A stretch of 36,566 nucleotides of DNA from Chloroflexota bacterium. Its GTDB lineage: Bacteria > Chloroflexota > Anaerolineae > Promineifilales > Promineifilaceae. The translations under genes and the position numbers were made by a program. How positions within the stretch are numbered: the stretch's first letter is position 1; each line of letters starts with the position of its first letter. Shown here in pieces: positions 1 through 9,172 of this stretch. The DNA lies in contig JAACFF010000058.1 in the NCBI GenBank assembly GCA_009937635.1, positions 1 through 36,566 on the forward strand. Direction: 5' to 3'. Under the pieces are notes generated by a model that ran no database searches, was not told the origin of the DNA, and saw nothing but the letters and a program-made list of their open reading frames with translations.

Positions 1-764
1 GCGCCGCGGAAAAGTATCTCTTCACCCATACCGGAGGCAAGGGCTAAAATGAACCATTCACCAAAACTGTCCAGACCGGATAACAAGGCGTCGTTCAACT
101 CGCCAAAAAACTCGGCCTGCTCCGGATCCACGAGCAGCCATACGATGCCGATTGCCCATTGTAGTGTGAGCAGTATACCAATTGAAGCCAGACCGAGAAG
201 TAGTTGGCTCGCGTCGGGCCGCACGAGACCTAAGCGCAGACTAATTTGCTTTAGATTTCGCCTGGTCAGGTAACCGGCGCCGACGAAAGCTACCAGAACA
301 AATGCTAGCTGCTGCAAAACTATATCGGCGATAGTGACAATGACTCCGGTACTGACCAATTCGGCCACGACATCTTGGGTGAGGGAGAACAAAGTGTTAC
401 CGACCAAGTATCCAGTGAGAATCAAAGCCAAAGTATGAACTGGTGATTGCGGATCCAGCGGCAACAAGCGCGCCAGCAGGCGTCGAACCGGGCGCAAACA
501 AAAAAGTATCGACCAAATCGCAATGGCCATTAGCAGCCAACCTGCGGTGTCTAAATCTATGGCCGGTATCTCTAACTCGACCAGGAAGGATGTGAACTCG
601 GGGGGGATAATTAGAAGCAGAACGCCCAACAGTAGAAGCGGGATATTAATGATGGCGAGCGCCAAATCAAACAGGTCATTAGCCGACTGGCTATCCCTGG
701 CGGCGACTAAGTTGGCTGCTAGCGCTAAACCAAAGACTAATAAAAGGGGGATGATGATTTCCAT
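1..764 (-). CDS. CPBP-family intramembrane metalloprotease (CAAX protease-like), C-terminus off the left edge
   Basis: This reading frame opens with ATG at 764 and stays open to the window edge, giving 254 residues. The protein is very hydrophobic, with about six predicted membrane segments (roughly residues 1-20, 33-53, 73-92, 110-128, 140-165 and 186-212). At the cut end it carries the sequence GEEILFRG, which contains the EExxxR motif (Glu248, Glu249, Arg253) of the CPBP/Abi family of glutamic-type intramembrane proteases. The later FxxxH and HxxxN/D motifs would lie outside the window, so catalytic competence cannot be judged. Family members process prenylated proteins, peptides or bacteriocins; the substrate here is unknown. 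The start lies 9 bases past the stop of the helicase gene, so the two are probably cotranscribed. The start codon has no good ribosome binding site, which fits translational coupling. Confidence 0.85.
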   Translation of the reverse strand, partial: MEIIIPLLLVFGLALAANLVAARDSQSANDLFDLALAIINIPLLLLGVLLLIIPPEFTSFLVELEIPAIDLDTAGWLLMAIAIWSILFCLRPVRRLLARLLPLDPQSPVHTLALILTGYLVGNTLFSLTQDVVAELVSTGVIVTIADIVLQQLAFVLVAFVGAGYLTRRNLKQISLRLGLVRPDASQLLLGLASIGILLTLQWAIGIVWLLVDPEQAEFFGELNDALLSGLDSFGEWFILALASGMGEEILFRG

Positions 765-773
765 AAGAAAATG

Positions 774-3068
774 CTACGCTCGTTGATTTTTTAAGTATTG
801 ATATAACACGCCCAGTACGGTGGCAGGTTCCGCGTCTCGCTCTTTACTATATTGCCGCGTCGTGCGGCTGCGGCTGAGATGCAGGAAGCGACGTGCCCGC
901 GTAATTCCCACGTACAACAGACGCAATCGCTCACTCATGACCTCGATGTGTGCTGATTCCGTTGCCGACCGGCCAGGGTATATTCTTGTGTTGCCCTGCA
1001 TCATCAAATAGCTTAATTGGGCGGTTACTTCGGCCATTGGGTCGCCACCTAAGAATTCGTACGCACCGCGGAATGGGGCGTCAAGGGTGCCCGGAATCCA
1101 GAAGCCATCAATGCCAAGCAAAAAAACAGCGTCCCATTCAAGACCCTTGGCGCTGTGTTGCGTGGATAAGGAAATGCGGCCAGGGCCTGGCTCGAACCCA
1201 TAGTCACTGGGACGAGCCAAAGGCAGCTTGCGCCGCCCGCTGGCTACGTTGGCCAATTCCGCGGCCAAATCGGGCAGTCGCCATTCGGGCTGCATTTCAC
1301 GCCAATTGCGCAGGACGTTTGCTAATTGGTAGGAGACTGCCAGATCTGCCTCGCTCGAGGTTCCCTGGGTAAATAATTCATCGCCAAGAGCCAAGGCAAG
1401 GTCATCTACGGGCAGCATCCTTAAACTAAAGATCTGCTGCATGAATGTGGCGAATCGTTCAATTCGCTGTACTTCGTCAGCATTGGCAATATCGGCCGGC
1501 AATGCCTTGGCGATATCGGAGGAGTCCCACGGGAAAAGCAGCGATTCTGGTTTGTGGACGCTGCGTATTATCGTGTGTAGGTGGGAAAGCTCTTCGTCCG
1601 GCGCGAGCGCAGCAGGATGTCCCAACTCATGCAGACTGGCATGGGCAGCCGCGAGAGCCTTTGTGTCCAATGGATCGGCCAAAACTGATAAAATAGCATG
1701 CATGGCGGTAGCTACTTCTCGTTCACGCGTGCCCCCGCGCAGCAAGCTATCGTAAGGAGCATCGAGATCGTCCAGGTAATCGGAAACCTGATGGCCGAGT
1801 TGGTGGGTGGGGACAAGAATGGCCAGAGTATGGTGGGGGTTGGTTTTCGCATATTGGACGGCCATATGGGCGACGGCCGGTAGCTCCTCATCTTCTCGAT
1901 GGCGGTAGACTTTTATACGTATATCCGCTTCACTGTCTTCAGGATTTGGTTGCGCGTCACCGGGCGGGGTGGGCAGAATGTGCTGGCGGCGGAAGGTGTG
2001 GTGACGCACTTCCGTTACGGGGTGTTTATCAATGACCCAGTCGAGCATCGCGTTAGCCGCACCCATTATGAGCGGCGCACAACGGCCACTATTGGGCAAC
2101 GGCAGGCTGAGCACATCTTCGAGATCGAGGAATGCATTGAAGAAGCGTGGGTGAGCGGCGGTGAAGGTGCTGGTGATGGCCTGATTGGGATCTCCAACAC
2201 GCACCCAGTTGCCACTCGAACCGGTCAATGAGGACAAAAGGATTTCTTGCAGGGGTACGCTGTCCTGGGCCTCGTCCTCCAGGACATAGGGCCAGCGAAG
2301 GCGAAGTTCTAGGGCCAGCTCCGGCCGCGCTTCAAGCAGATCCGTGGCCAGCCAAATGAGATCGTCAAAGTCCAGCGCACCTTGGTGGGTGAGAATGGAT
2401 TGGTAACGGCCGTATATCCCGGTCATCATGTGCAGCAACGGAGAATTTGAAAGAGACAGATCAGGTTGCTCGTACCCGTTCTCTTGTGCCGCCTGCTCTG
2501 CCAACTGGGTCAGGATCTCATAGGGTTGATAGCGGTTGTTTTTGGCGCTGCGAATGAAGGAGTGCGCTGTATCTTCACTAATTTTTCGCCAGAGGGCGCG
2601 TTCCCGAGGGCTGTCGTTGCTTAAGAAGGCATGCCATAAGTGGGGATTTGCTTCTATCCAGCCATCTACTGCCGCGGCCAGGAAGTGAGAGCTCTGTGTT
2701 TGATCCAGGACTGCCGGATCGTGGTTGGCGGCGCCCAGGCCGCTTTCGGACAGGCGCACAATTTCCAGAGCTAAACTGTGTAGCGTGCGTACTTCATAGC
2801 CAAGGTCGGGTGGCAGGTCCATTTCTTCTAGCCGTTTGCGTATGCGCGCCTTGAAAGTGTCTACGCTTGCATTGAGATAGGTGACGATCATGACGTGTTG
2901 ATCGTTATCAGGATCGAGGGTTTGATTGTCAGTGTTGTATCCTGCGGCGACGAGCTGTGCAGCTAACAGCGCAAGGGTAAATGTCTTGCCACTGCCCGGC
3001 ACGGCGCTCACCGCCATGCGGCCGTGTTGGTATTGCAGGATCGCTTGTTGGGCAGGCCGCAATATCAT
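774..3068 (-). CDS. UvrD/REP-like superfamily 1 ATP-dependent DNA helicase
   Basis: The 764-residue product carries the SF1A helicase motifs in order: a Q-motif-like RPAQQAIL near the N-terminus, Walker A SAVPGSGKT (residues 21-29), motif Ia around TYLNAS (63-68), Walker B LEDEAQD (263-269), motif III GDPNQAI (292-298), and near the C-terminus motif V QHSAKGLEWD and motif VI LYVGITRAR. These motifs establish an ATP-driven DNA translocase/helicase of the UvrD, PcrA or Rep type, probably acting in repair or replication restart. It differs from housekeeping UvrD in its DEAQD box (usually DExQD) and lacks an obvious nuclease or Tudor-like C-terminal domain, so it is better called UvrD-like than UvrD. 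It starts 3 bases after the cytochrome stop, without a clear Shine-Dalgarno sequence, suggesting coupling to the upstream gene. Confidence 0.92.
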   Translation of the reverse strand: MILRPAQQAILQYQHGRMAVSAVPGSGKTFTLALLAAQLVAAGYNTDNQTLDPDNDQHVMIVTYLNASVDTFKARIRKRLEEMDLPPDLGYEVRTLHSLALEIVRLSESGLGAANHDPAVLDQTQSSHFLAAAVDGWIEANPHLWHAFLSNDSPRERALWRKISEDTAHSFIRSAKNNRYQPYEILTQLAEQAAQENGYEQPDLSLSNSPLLHMMTGIYGRYQSILTHQGALDFDDLIWLATDLLEARPELALELRLRWPYVLEDEAQDSVPLQEILLSSLTGSSGNWVRVGDPNQAITSTFTAAHPRFFNAFLDLEDVLSLPLPNSGRCAPLIMGAANAMLDWVIDKHPVTEVRHHTFRRQHILPTPPGDAQPNPEDSEADIRIKVYRHREDEELPAVAHMAVQYAKTNPHHTLAILVPTHQLGHQVSDYLDDLDAPYDSLLRGGTREREVATAMHAILSVLADPLDTKALAAAHASLHELGHPAALAPDEELSHLHTIIRSVHKPESLLFPWDSSDIAKALPADIANADEVQRIERFATFMQQIFSLRMLPVDDLALALGDELFTQGTSSEADLAVSYQLANVLRNWREMQPEWRLPDLAAELANVASGRRKLPLARPSDYGFEPGPGRISLSTQHSAKGLEWDAVFLLGIDGFWIPGTLDAPFRGAYEFLGGDPMAEVTAQLSYLMMQGNTRIYPGRSATESAHIEVMSERLRLLYVGITRARRFLHLSRSRTTRQYSKERDAEPATVLGVLYQYLKNQRA

Positions 3069-3071
3069 GGT

Positions 3072-4913
3072 TTACGGCCGTTGGATTGCCGGTAAGTGGT
3101 GGCGCGTCGTATTTAGGCCGAATTCATATTCAGCCATCAGTTCCGGTTGGCTGCGACCACTCTGTTGCCACAGGTCATAAAGGATTTTACCGTTGTTATT
3201 GCCGGCATAAGGATTATTGTCCCGCAGGAATTCAATATACTCCTTGGAGGCCGTTTGGTATAACAATCTTACCACACCGCGAGCCACACCGTCAGGTAAC
3301 TCGTAGAGCGTTGTATCCCAAGAGTGACCATCTGGATACCTGTCAGGATCGGGCTTACCATCCGTATAGGGTGCGGCCCCAGCTTTGTTAAAGGCTTCAA
3401 AGGTGTAGCCGCGGGGCGGGATACGATTGTCGTTGACCACCTGATTGTTTAGGGCGAAGTGGAAGCTCGGACCTGGAGCCAGACCAATTTGGAAAGCCCA
3501 ATCATCGGTCAAGCCTTGTTCCGCTTCGTAAACCTTTAGCGTGGGATCGGTATGATATCCTTGCAGCTCACCTGTGGCTTGATCGTACTTGCCTGAACTG
3601 TAAATCAACTGTCCACCGGCATCATACCCTTCTACCTGTAACCACATCCGCCGCCCTTCGACGTAGCCCGAGGGCAACTTATGGCCGGATCGGTTGGCGA
3701 CCGTCACGACGAGCTGGTTATCCTGGCGGTAAACATCAAGAGCAGCCGCGTTTTTGAGCATCAATCGTGCGCGCTCGATACCGTACTTAAGCGCTTCACT
3801 CCGTGCCGGGGAGGTCTTGAAGGTTGCGCTGAACACTGGATGAAGGGGGATAATTTGCGGTACCCAGGTGTTGGCTCCTGTCAAATCATGCAGTGGCAAG
3901 TCGTCGCGTGTAACAAAATCGACGCCACCAATGAAAACGCCCCCAACTCCGGTGATATCGCGCATGTGGCAATCCTGGCAGGTGGAAACATATTGCTTAT
4001 TGCCGCCAAACTGCGGGGCGTAAACACCCTCTTCGGAATTAAACGCGCTCTCGCGCCACTCACTGTAGGTTCGCTCGATGGGGAAACCGTTGGCGGGATC
4101 ACCTGGTTGGTTCAGGGGATTGGGCTTGTATTCCTGAGCGGCTTCATCCCAGGTGAACATGGGGTTGTTGATGTCGTGACAGGTACCACAGAATGCTGAT
4201 TCCTGATGATAAGGTGAGACCAACGTGGCTTCGGCACCCCACAGTATGTGGGGATCGAAACCCTGGTCTGCGACTACGTCGAAGGGCCCTCGCCGATAAT
4301 CCTCCGGGTCGACTACCATGGAGCCGCTGCCAATAAATGAGACAGGAGACTCTAGATCGGCCAGTATTTGGCTGTCGCGAGTCGGGTTCCCGGCTGATGA
4401 CACAGGATCTACCATGCGATGGCATACAGCGCATTGAACACCTTCCAAGTCCTTGGCAGTCATGGCTGAGCCATCAGAGGCAGAGGAACGCCCTTCTAGC
4501 CAACCGCTTGGCATATGACAACGCAGGCAAAACTCGCCGCTGTGGGCAGCATCGCCGTTGGCCACGTCCAGCGCAGCGTAAAATAGTGGATCACGCCCTG
4601 CTTGAGCCATCATACTGCCTGCCCAGGCTGTCCACGTTTCTGTTTCCTTAGGCTGACCGGTGCGGGTAGCGTACCCGGCGTGGCAAGCAGTACATAGTTG
4701 TGGAGAAGTGATATTGTGGATCAAATTGTCAGGCTGGGTTCCGGGCAGAAGAAAGTCGCGCGGTGTACTGGGGACGAGCGGATTGAGTTCGTTGTCCCCC
4801 AGGTTATTTGCTGCAAGAGGAGCGGACAACGGTTCGGAGATAAGTGACAATACTACGCCAAATAGAATCAGGGCAGATGTGACTGACAGGATGAGGGTTC
4901 GTTTGCGTTTCAT
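3072..4913 (-). CDS. Pentahaem c-type cytochrome, secreted or membrane-anchored
   Basis: The 613-residue protein begins with a basic, hydrophobic N-terminus (residues 1-30) that reads as a signal peptide or membrane anchor. Five CxxCH haem-c attachment motifs follow: CTACH (74-78), CLRCH (129-133), CAVCH (161-165), CGTCH (242-246) and CQDCH (312-316). All lie in the first 320 residues, and the remaining 290 residues have no haem motif and look like a beta-rich domain. Additional histidines between motifs could serve as distal ligands. Multihaem cytochromes of this kind move electrons across the outer side of the membrane or act as reductases or oxidoreductases; I cannot assign a specific substrate. 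It is the first gene of a minus-strand cluster with the helicase and CPBP genes. The start is ATG at 4913, preceded by a purine-rich AAGGAG. Confidence 0.88.
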   Translation of the reverse strand: MKRKRTLILSVTSALILFGVVLSLISEPLSAPLAANNLGDNELNPLVPSTPRDFLLPGTQPDNLIHNITSPQLCTACHAGYATRTGQPKETETWTAWAGSMMAQAGRDPLFYAALDVANGDAAHSGEFCLRCHMPSGWLEGRSSASDGSAMTAKDLEGVQCAVCHRMVDPVSSAGNPTRDSQILADLESPVSFIGSGSMVVDPEDYRRGPFDVVADQGFDPHILWGAEATLVSPYHQESAFCGTCHDINNPMFTWDEAAQEYKPNPLNQPGDPANGFPIERTYSEWRESAFNSEEGVYAPQFGGNKQYVSTCQDCHMRDITGVGGVFIGGVDFVTRDDLPLHDLTGANTWVPQIIPLHPVFSATFKTSPARSEALKYGIERARLMLKNAAALDVYRQDNQLVVTVANRSGHKLPSGYVEGRRMWLQVEGYDAGGQLIYSSGKYDQATGELQGYHTDPTLKVYEAEQGLTDDWAFQIGLAPGPSFHFALNNQVVNDNRIPPRGYTFEAFNKAGAAPYTDGKPDPDRYPDGHSWDTTLYELPDGVARGVVRLLYQTASKEYIEFLRDNNPYAGNNNGKILYDLWQQSGRSQPELMAEYEFGLNTTRHHLPAIQRP

Positions 4914-4953
4914 GATGGCTCCTTATGACCATTACCGATTGTGAGTCGTTGGT

Positions 4954-4961
4954 ATTATAAT
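4954..4961. promoter_or_regulatory. Bidirectional -10-like element in the divergent gap 4914-5079
   Basis: The 166-base gap between the divergent cytochrome and surface-protein genes contains the self-complementary octamer ATTATAAT. It reads as TATAAT on both strands and could serve as a -10 element for either gene. I could not find a convincing -35 box at 16-18 bases on either side, so the assignment rests on the -10 match and its position alone. Nothing else gene-like is visible in the gap. Confidence 0.3.
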
Positions 4962-5079
4962 CCCGCTCGTTTGCAGGTGCATATTACAATTGGTAGCGTA
5001 TTGCAGATTATGGTCATTGTAGCCCTTCGTTTTTATACAGCGACGGCTGAGAAGGTGAGAGAAAACAAGCGCAGGTAGT

Positions 5080-6840
5080 ATGTTTGATACAAGAATGCAT
5101 TTGAAATCAATTTGGGTCGTCCTCATACCGCTGATCATCATGGGTTGCCTGGGTCTTGCTGCAACATATGTTCAGGCGGATGATGACCCGCCTGACCCGA
5201 CCGCTACACCGCCCGCTGTCGATCCCCGTTTCGGGGCCATTGAATCTTTTTGGGCTCCCCAGGAATCGGCCGAGCTGCGAGTAGGGTGGGAGCGGATTCT
5301 ATTTTATTGGAACGAGATTCAGCCAACAGATTCTGATGATTGGAATACCTTGCACGTCCTGGAAGAATGGCTAGTTGAAGCGAATGCGCAAGAAAGGGTT
5401 GTGGTTGGTCTGCTCAAGAATACGCCGGCCTGGGCAACCGATGGGGATCCGTTTTCCGGCGTCCCTCGCGGCTTGTCGCTTCCCCACGATGATCCCGATA
5501 ATTTGTGGGCCAATTATGTGCGACGGGTTGTGGAGTATTATGCGCCTCTAGGCGTGCACAACTGGATCATCTGGAACGAGCCTGAAATCGAGGCCGGGGT
5601 GTACGGGCACGAATTTGATGGAACGGTCGAAGAATATGTGCGCTTGCTACAAGTCGCTTATCTTGTGGCCAAGGAAAGCGATCCACAGGCGACTATCCAT
5701 CTGGCCGGATATTCCTACTGGCATGATCCCGAATACCTGCGCGAGTTCTTCGAGGTGGTAACCGCGGATCCGATGGCAAAGGAATACGACTATTATTTTG
5801 ATGCGCTTTCTCTGCATATTTACTTTCGCGTGGAGACTATTGGCGAATTGGTGCGCGAGGTGGATGAACTGCAAAATGAGTATGGGATGGACAAACCGAT
5901 TTGGGTTAATGAAACGAATGCAGCCCCTAATCTAGATCCCTGGTGGCCAGTAGAACGGCCGTTGTTTCAGGTAGACCTGGATCAGCAGGCATGGTACATC
6001 ATCCAGGCCCACGCCCTCGGTTTTGGTGCTGGGGCGGAACGCATGGGTGTGTATAAGCTGATTGACATTCTTTTGCCTGAAGCAGGCGAATCATTTGGTA
6101 TTTTGCGTCCTGATTTTTCGCAGCGACCAGCATACCTGGCTTATAGGACGACCATCGAGCAGTTGCGCGACTTCAGCGGGCCGGTTCATGTGAACGAGGC
6201 TCAGGACTATTATATTGTTACGTTTACACGAGCAGATGAGGTCATGCGCGTCCTCTGGGCCAGGAGAGATCGTCGCATCACCATGGCGGTGCCCGCTTTG
6301 GCGGAATCAGCTGTAATGGTGGATTTTCTTGGTCAGAAGAAACCAGTAAAGGCTGAAAACGGATCTTACCCGATTGTACTGGAGGGAGCACGCTGCCGGG
6401 GCGCTTGTGATATTGGCGGTCCACCCATTTTCCTGGTGGAGAGTGGCGTATCTCTTGATGGAGATCCGCCATCCCCTTCAGCAAGGCCAGCTTGGAGATC
6501 GGTGACCTACACACCGCAGCAGACGCTCACTTTTACGCCCTGGCCCACAGCCACCCAAACGCCCTTGCCCACAGCGACTGCTACCTATACGCCGACGCCA
6601 ACTTACACGGCAACATCGACTTACACCCCGACTTCTTTGCCTACGCCATCGGCCACTACCACTGCCACGGCGACGGCCACAGACACGCCGCAGGCGACCG
6701 CTACGGCCGTACCGACAGAGGCGGTGATCCAGGGAAGGCTGGTAGTATTGAGCGAACAAGCAGGTTTGTTGTTATTTGGCGCAGTGATGCTGCTGTCATT
6801 GGCGGGAGTCCTCGTGTTGGTGCGGCGCGGTAGCAAGTGA
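5080..6840 (+). CDS. Surface-anchored clan GH-A glycoside hydrolase-like protein with Thr/Pro stalk
   Basis: The 586-residue protein starts with a hydrophobic signal segment (about residues 8-33; a cleavage after VQA is plausible). A (beta/alpha)8-type catalytic domain of about 430 residues follows. The sequence IIWNEPE (Glu167) fits the acid/base of clan GH-A hydrolases, and PIWVNETN (Glu278) fits the nucleophile, with about 110 residues between them as in GH39/GH5-like enzymes. After residue about 475 comes a low-complexity stalk rich in Thr, Pro and Ala (TPTATATYTPTPTYT-like repeats). It ends in a single membrane helix and the basic tail VRRGSK. The layout is that of an exported enzyme held on the cell surface by its C-terminus. 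The exact GH family and substrate cannot be read from sequence. An alternative in-frame ATG at 5095 would shorten only the signal segment. ybaK follows 29 bases downstream. Confidence 0.8.
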   Translation: MFDTRMHLKSIWVVLIPLIIMGCLGLAATYVQADDDPPDPTATPPAVDPRFGAIESFWAPQESAELRVGWERILFYWNEIQPTDSDDWNTLHVLEEWLVEANAQERVVVGLLKNTPAWATDGDPFSGVPRGLSLPHDDPDNLWANYVRRVVEYYAPLGVHNWIIWNEPEIEAGVYGHEFDGTVEEYVRLLQVAYLVAKESDPQATIHLAGYSYWHDPEYLREFFEVVTADPMAKEYDYYFDALSLHIYFRVETIGELVREVDELQNEYGMDKPIWVNETNAAPNLDPWWPVERPLFQVDLDQQAWYIIQAHALGFGAGAERMGVYKLIDILLPEAGESFGILRPDFSQRPAYLAYRTTIEQLRDFSGPVHVNEAQDYYIVTFTRADEVMRVLWARRDRRITMAVPALAESAVMVDFLGQKKPVKAENGSYPIVLEGARCRGACDIGGPPIFLVESGVSLDGDPPSPSARPAWRSVTYTPQQTLTFTPWPTATQTPLPTATATYTPTPTYTATSTYTPTSLPTPSATTTATATATDTPQATATAVPTEAVIQGRLVVLSEQAGLLLFGAVMLLSLAGVLVLVRRGSK

Positions 6841-6869
6841 AGTGCAATCCAATATGGTAGAGTGCTGGC

Positions 6870-7352
6870 ATGAATAAGAAGAAGACTTTGGCCATGAAAG
6901 TACTTGAGGGTAAGAAGGTGGATTATGAATCTTATGCCTATCCAGCATCAATACGCGACGCTCAGGAAGTTGCCGCCGCTTTAGGGATGCCGGCCGGGCG
7001 AGTTTTCAAGACCTTGCTGGTGCCTCGTCCCCAATCGGGAAAGCCAATGTTGGTCATGATACCATCGGACCGGCAGCTTGACTTGAAGAAATTGGCCCGA
7101 GCGGTTAAGGAAAAGAAGCTAAAGATGGCCTCACATCGGGAAGCGGAGCGCCTGACCGGTCTACAAGTAGGTGGTATTTCGGCGCTGGCACTGCTCAATC
7201 GCGGCTTTGATATCTATCTAGACAAAACAGCCACAGCGTATGACTGGGTCGTTATCAGCGCCGGCCAGCGCGGTTTGCAGATAAAACTGGCCGTGACCGA
7301 TCTGGCAAGCATCACCAGATCTTCTGCCGTGGACGCCAGTCGCGATCCATAG
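6870..7352 (+). CDS. ybaK: Cys-tRNA(Pro)/Cys-tRNA deacylase, YbaK/EbsC family
   Basis: The 160-residue product matches the single-domain YbaK fold in length and pattern. It has an N-terminal ALxVLEGKxVDYE-like segment, AAALGMPAGRVFKTLL with the conserved lysine (about residue 47) needed for deacylation, MVMIPSDRQLDLKKLA, and the glycine-rich GLQVGGISALALL loop. YbaK hydrolyses Cys-tRNA(Pro) made by mistake by prolyl-tRNA synthetase, acting in trans in the cytoplasm. The gene follows the glycosidase-like gene by 29 bases and may be cotranscribed, although no functional link is apparent. The ATG at 6870 lies 11 bases past a weak purine run; no better start is present. Confidence 0.93.
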   Translation: MNKKKTLAMKVLEGKKVDYESYAYPASIRDAQEVAAALGMPAGRVFKTLLVPRPQSGKPMLVMIPSDRQLDLKKLARAVKEKKLKMASHREAERLTGLQVGGISALALLNRGFDIYLDKTATAYDWVVISAGQRGLQIKLAVTDLASITRSSAVDASRDP

Positions 7353-7432
7353 GAACCTGTCTCAAACCACAACCACCAGCAACCAACAAAAACAGCCGAC
7401 AGTTTTGACGCGATCCGTCCTAGTTTTACTTG

Positions 7433-7481
7433 ACCTGCCACCTGCCACCTGCTACCTGATACCCGACACCTGCCTCCTGCC
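7433..7481. repeat. Degenerate CCACCTGC/TACCTGAT low-complexity repeat
   Basis: The gap between convergent ybaK and the M1 peptidase gene holds a run of imperfect 7-8 base units based on CACCTGC (ACCTGCC, ACCTGCC, ACCTGCT, ACCTGAT, ACCCGAC, ACCTGCC, TCCTGCC). It stops exactly at the end of the peptidase gene. No hairpin terminator was found in the gap. Such degenerate runs are typical of intergenic slippage repeats; no function is claimed. Confidence 0.6.
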
Positions 7482-9122
7482 CTACCGTGCATATACTGAT
7501 TCTGCGAAAGGCGTTGACAAATCGCAGTTACAGTGCTCCTCCGCCAGCGCTTGGAACTCTTCAGAAGTGGCTATCTGCCAACGAAATACCTCGCTGTAAT
7601 CGCGCAGAAAGGCGTCAAACGTCTCCTGGCCCATTTCCTGTGCCAGTTGATTGAGAAAGATTGGACCACGGCCGTAGACAATCGCGCCATAATCGGCGGC
7701 GTCGTAATCTTCCGCAGGAAGGCCAATGGGAATATCGGCAAACTCGTTGCGGGCCCAGCGTCCTTCTAAGCTGTCGTAAAAAGGTTGTGCAGCTTCCTCT
7801 CCATAACGATCGACGTAGTACATCCAGGTGACATATTGGGCTAGCGCTTCATCTAGCCACGGTTCGTTGAGCTGGTCGTTGCCTACCAGATTGTAGAACC
7901 ATTGGTGAGCCACTTCGTGGGCGGTTACAGATTCCAACAAGACGGCGTTTGGTAAGCCTGAAGCGGCAGCTTGATCAAGATCGTAGATGCGCAAGGCATT
8001 GGCAAATATACCCGGATATTCGACCCCCAACGCCTGCGTGGGCGTGCTGACGATGTCCAATTCACGGTAAGGATAAGGGCCAAAGCGCTCATTGTAGCTT
8101 TGCAAGGCGTGGCCAGCGCTTTGAAGTGCAAAACCGGCTCCGTCGAGCAGTTCCCGCGGTGCATAGCTGTTAATCTGTACCGGGCCTGCGTGATCAGAGA
8201 CGACATTAAAGCGTTCGCTCATCACCAAATAGAAATCGCGTACAGGACCGGCGGCGATGGTGATGTTCTGCTTGCCGGCTGTCTCACCACGCTCGATTTC
8301 CACGCCGCTCGTAACCACCGTCTGCTTTTCTGGGGCGTTGACTTGCACGAGGAAAAAGCTCATGTCGGCGTATGTTTCATCTCCATGATCGGGAGAGGAT
8401 TCAATATGCCAGCCATGGTCGTCGTAAGTAGCGATCATGGGGTAGAAGTGAGCCAGGGCCAGGATTCCTTCGTTATAGCCCAGAATATTGTATAGGGTAC
8501 TGACCTCACTGGGGACGGCCGTCTTAAAACCCATCTGAACGATGGCTTGCTGCCCTGGTTCGATGGGCGTTTCTAAAAGCACTTGCAGGGTGGTTGCATC
8601 ACGCTTGGTCTCAGCCGCCTGGCCATTCAAAGTAACATCGCCAAAGGTAATGTGACCTCCCAGTTGATCAGGAAAGATATGAAAGTATATCGAGTCCAAA
8701 GGGATTGTTTCCTGATTGGTGTAGCGCACTTCCATCTGTCCAGTGACGGCCGTTGGCTCGTCAAAGTTTAGCACCATATGGTATACGCTTGCTCCAGGCA
8801 ACGCATCCAGCACGTCTTGCTGCTCTGGAATAAGTCCCGCTCGGAATAGTTCCCGGTTGTCCCAGGTCGTTTCGAATATCGAAGGAGCCGGAAGCACGGC
8901 AGATTCTGCGGAAACGGCCGTGGGTGAGGACCCTGGATCAGCATCGGACGTGGGCAATGGTTCGACCGTATCGGGGGCTGTCACCGTTGCCAGGGGAATT
9001 TGGGTAGCTGCGGGCGCCGAAGATTGTCTCGTGGACACAGCAACTGGCGTATTATCGAATGCCTGGCAGGCAGGAAGGATCAATAGAAGTAAAAAGAATA
9101 GAAGCGAACGCTTTTTTCTCAC
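7482..9122 (-). CDS. M1-family zinc metallopeptidase lipoprotein
   Basis: The 546-residue protein has a lipoprotein signal peptide, MRKK then a hydrophobic run ending in LPAC (lipidated Cys19), and a Ser/Thr/Pro/Ala-rich spacer to about residue 85. It carries the gluzincin signature HEVAH (402-406), with the third zinc ligand Glu425 in WLDEALAQ, in the HExxH-x18-E spacing. GVEYPG (366-371) occupies the place of the exopeptidase GxMEN motif but is altered, so strict aminopeptidase activity is uncertain. This fits the shorter bacterial M1 relatives acting on peptides outside the cell membrane. The start is a GTG at 9122, chosen because AAGGAG lies about 9 bases upstream and the signal peptide begins at once. 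It is a single gene, convergent with ybaK and divergent from the trp operon. Confidence 0.9.
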   Translation of the reverse strand: MRKKRSLLFFLLLLILPACQAFDNTPVAVSTRQSSAPAATQIPLATVTAPDTVEPLPTSDADPGSSPTAVSAESAVLPAPSIFETTWDNRELFRAGLIPEQQDVLDALPGASVYHMVLNFDEPTAVTGQMEVRYTNQETIPLDSIYFHIFPDQLGGHITFGDVTLNGQAAETKRDATTLQVLLETPIEPGQQAIVQMGFKTAVPSEVSTLYNILGYNEGILALAHFYPMIATYDDHGWHIESSPDHGDETYADMSFFLVQVNAPEKQTVVTSGVEIERGETAGKQNITIAAGPVRDFYLVMSERFNVVSDHAGPVQINSYAPRELLDGAGFALQSAGHALQSYNERFGPYPYRELDIVSTPTQALGVEYPGIFANALRIYDLDQAAASGLPNAVLLESVTAHEVAHQWFYNLVGNDQLNEPWLDEALAQYVTWMYYVDRYGEEAAQPFYDSLEGRWARNEFADIPIGLPAEDYDAADYGAIVYGRGPIFLNQLAQEMGQETFDAFLRDYSEVFRWQIATSEEFQALAEEHCNCDLSTPFAESVYAR

Positions 9123-9166
9123 CGGCTGAGCTCCTTAGGTGCTTTTGTGTGTAATGTAGATGATGA

Positions 9167-9172
9167 ATTATA
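9167..9172 (-). promoter_or_regulatory. Candidate -10 element for the M1 peptidase gene
   Basis: On the minus strand a perfect TATAAT lies about 45 bases ahead of the GTG start. No good -35 match is present at the usual distance, so this is only a candidate. Confidence 0.3.

Noticed and set aside
49-786. Plus-strand ORFs of 74 and 87 codons
   Set aside because: They lie opposite the well-supported CPBP membrane protease frame on the minus strand and have low-complexity, Ser/Arg-rich translations without motifs.
6478-6836. Several ORFs opposite or shifted to the Thr/Pro stalk of the surface protein
   Set aside because: Repetitive DNA keeps alternative frames open; the Ser/Val- or His/Ala-repeat translations are by-products of the stalk repeats.
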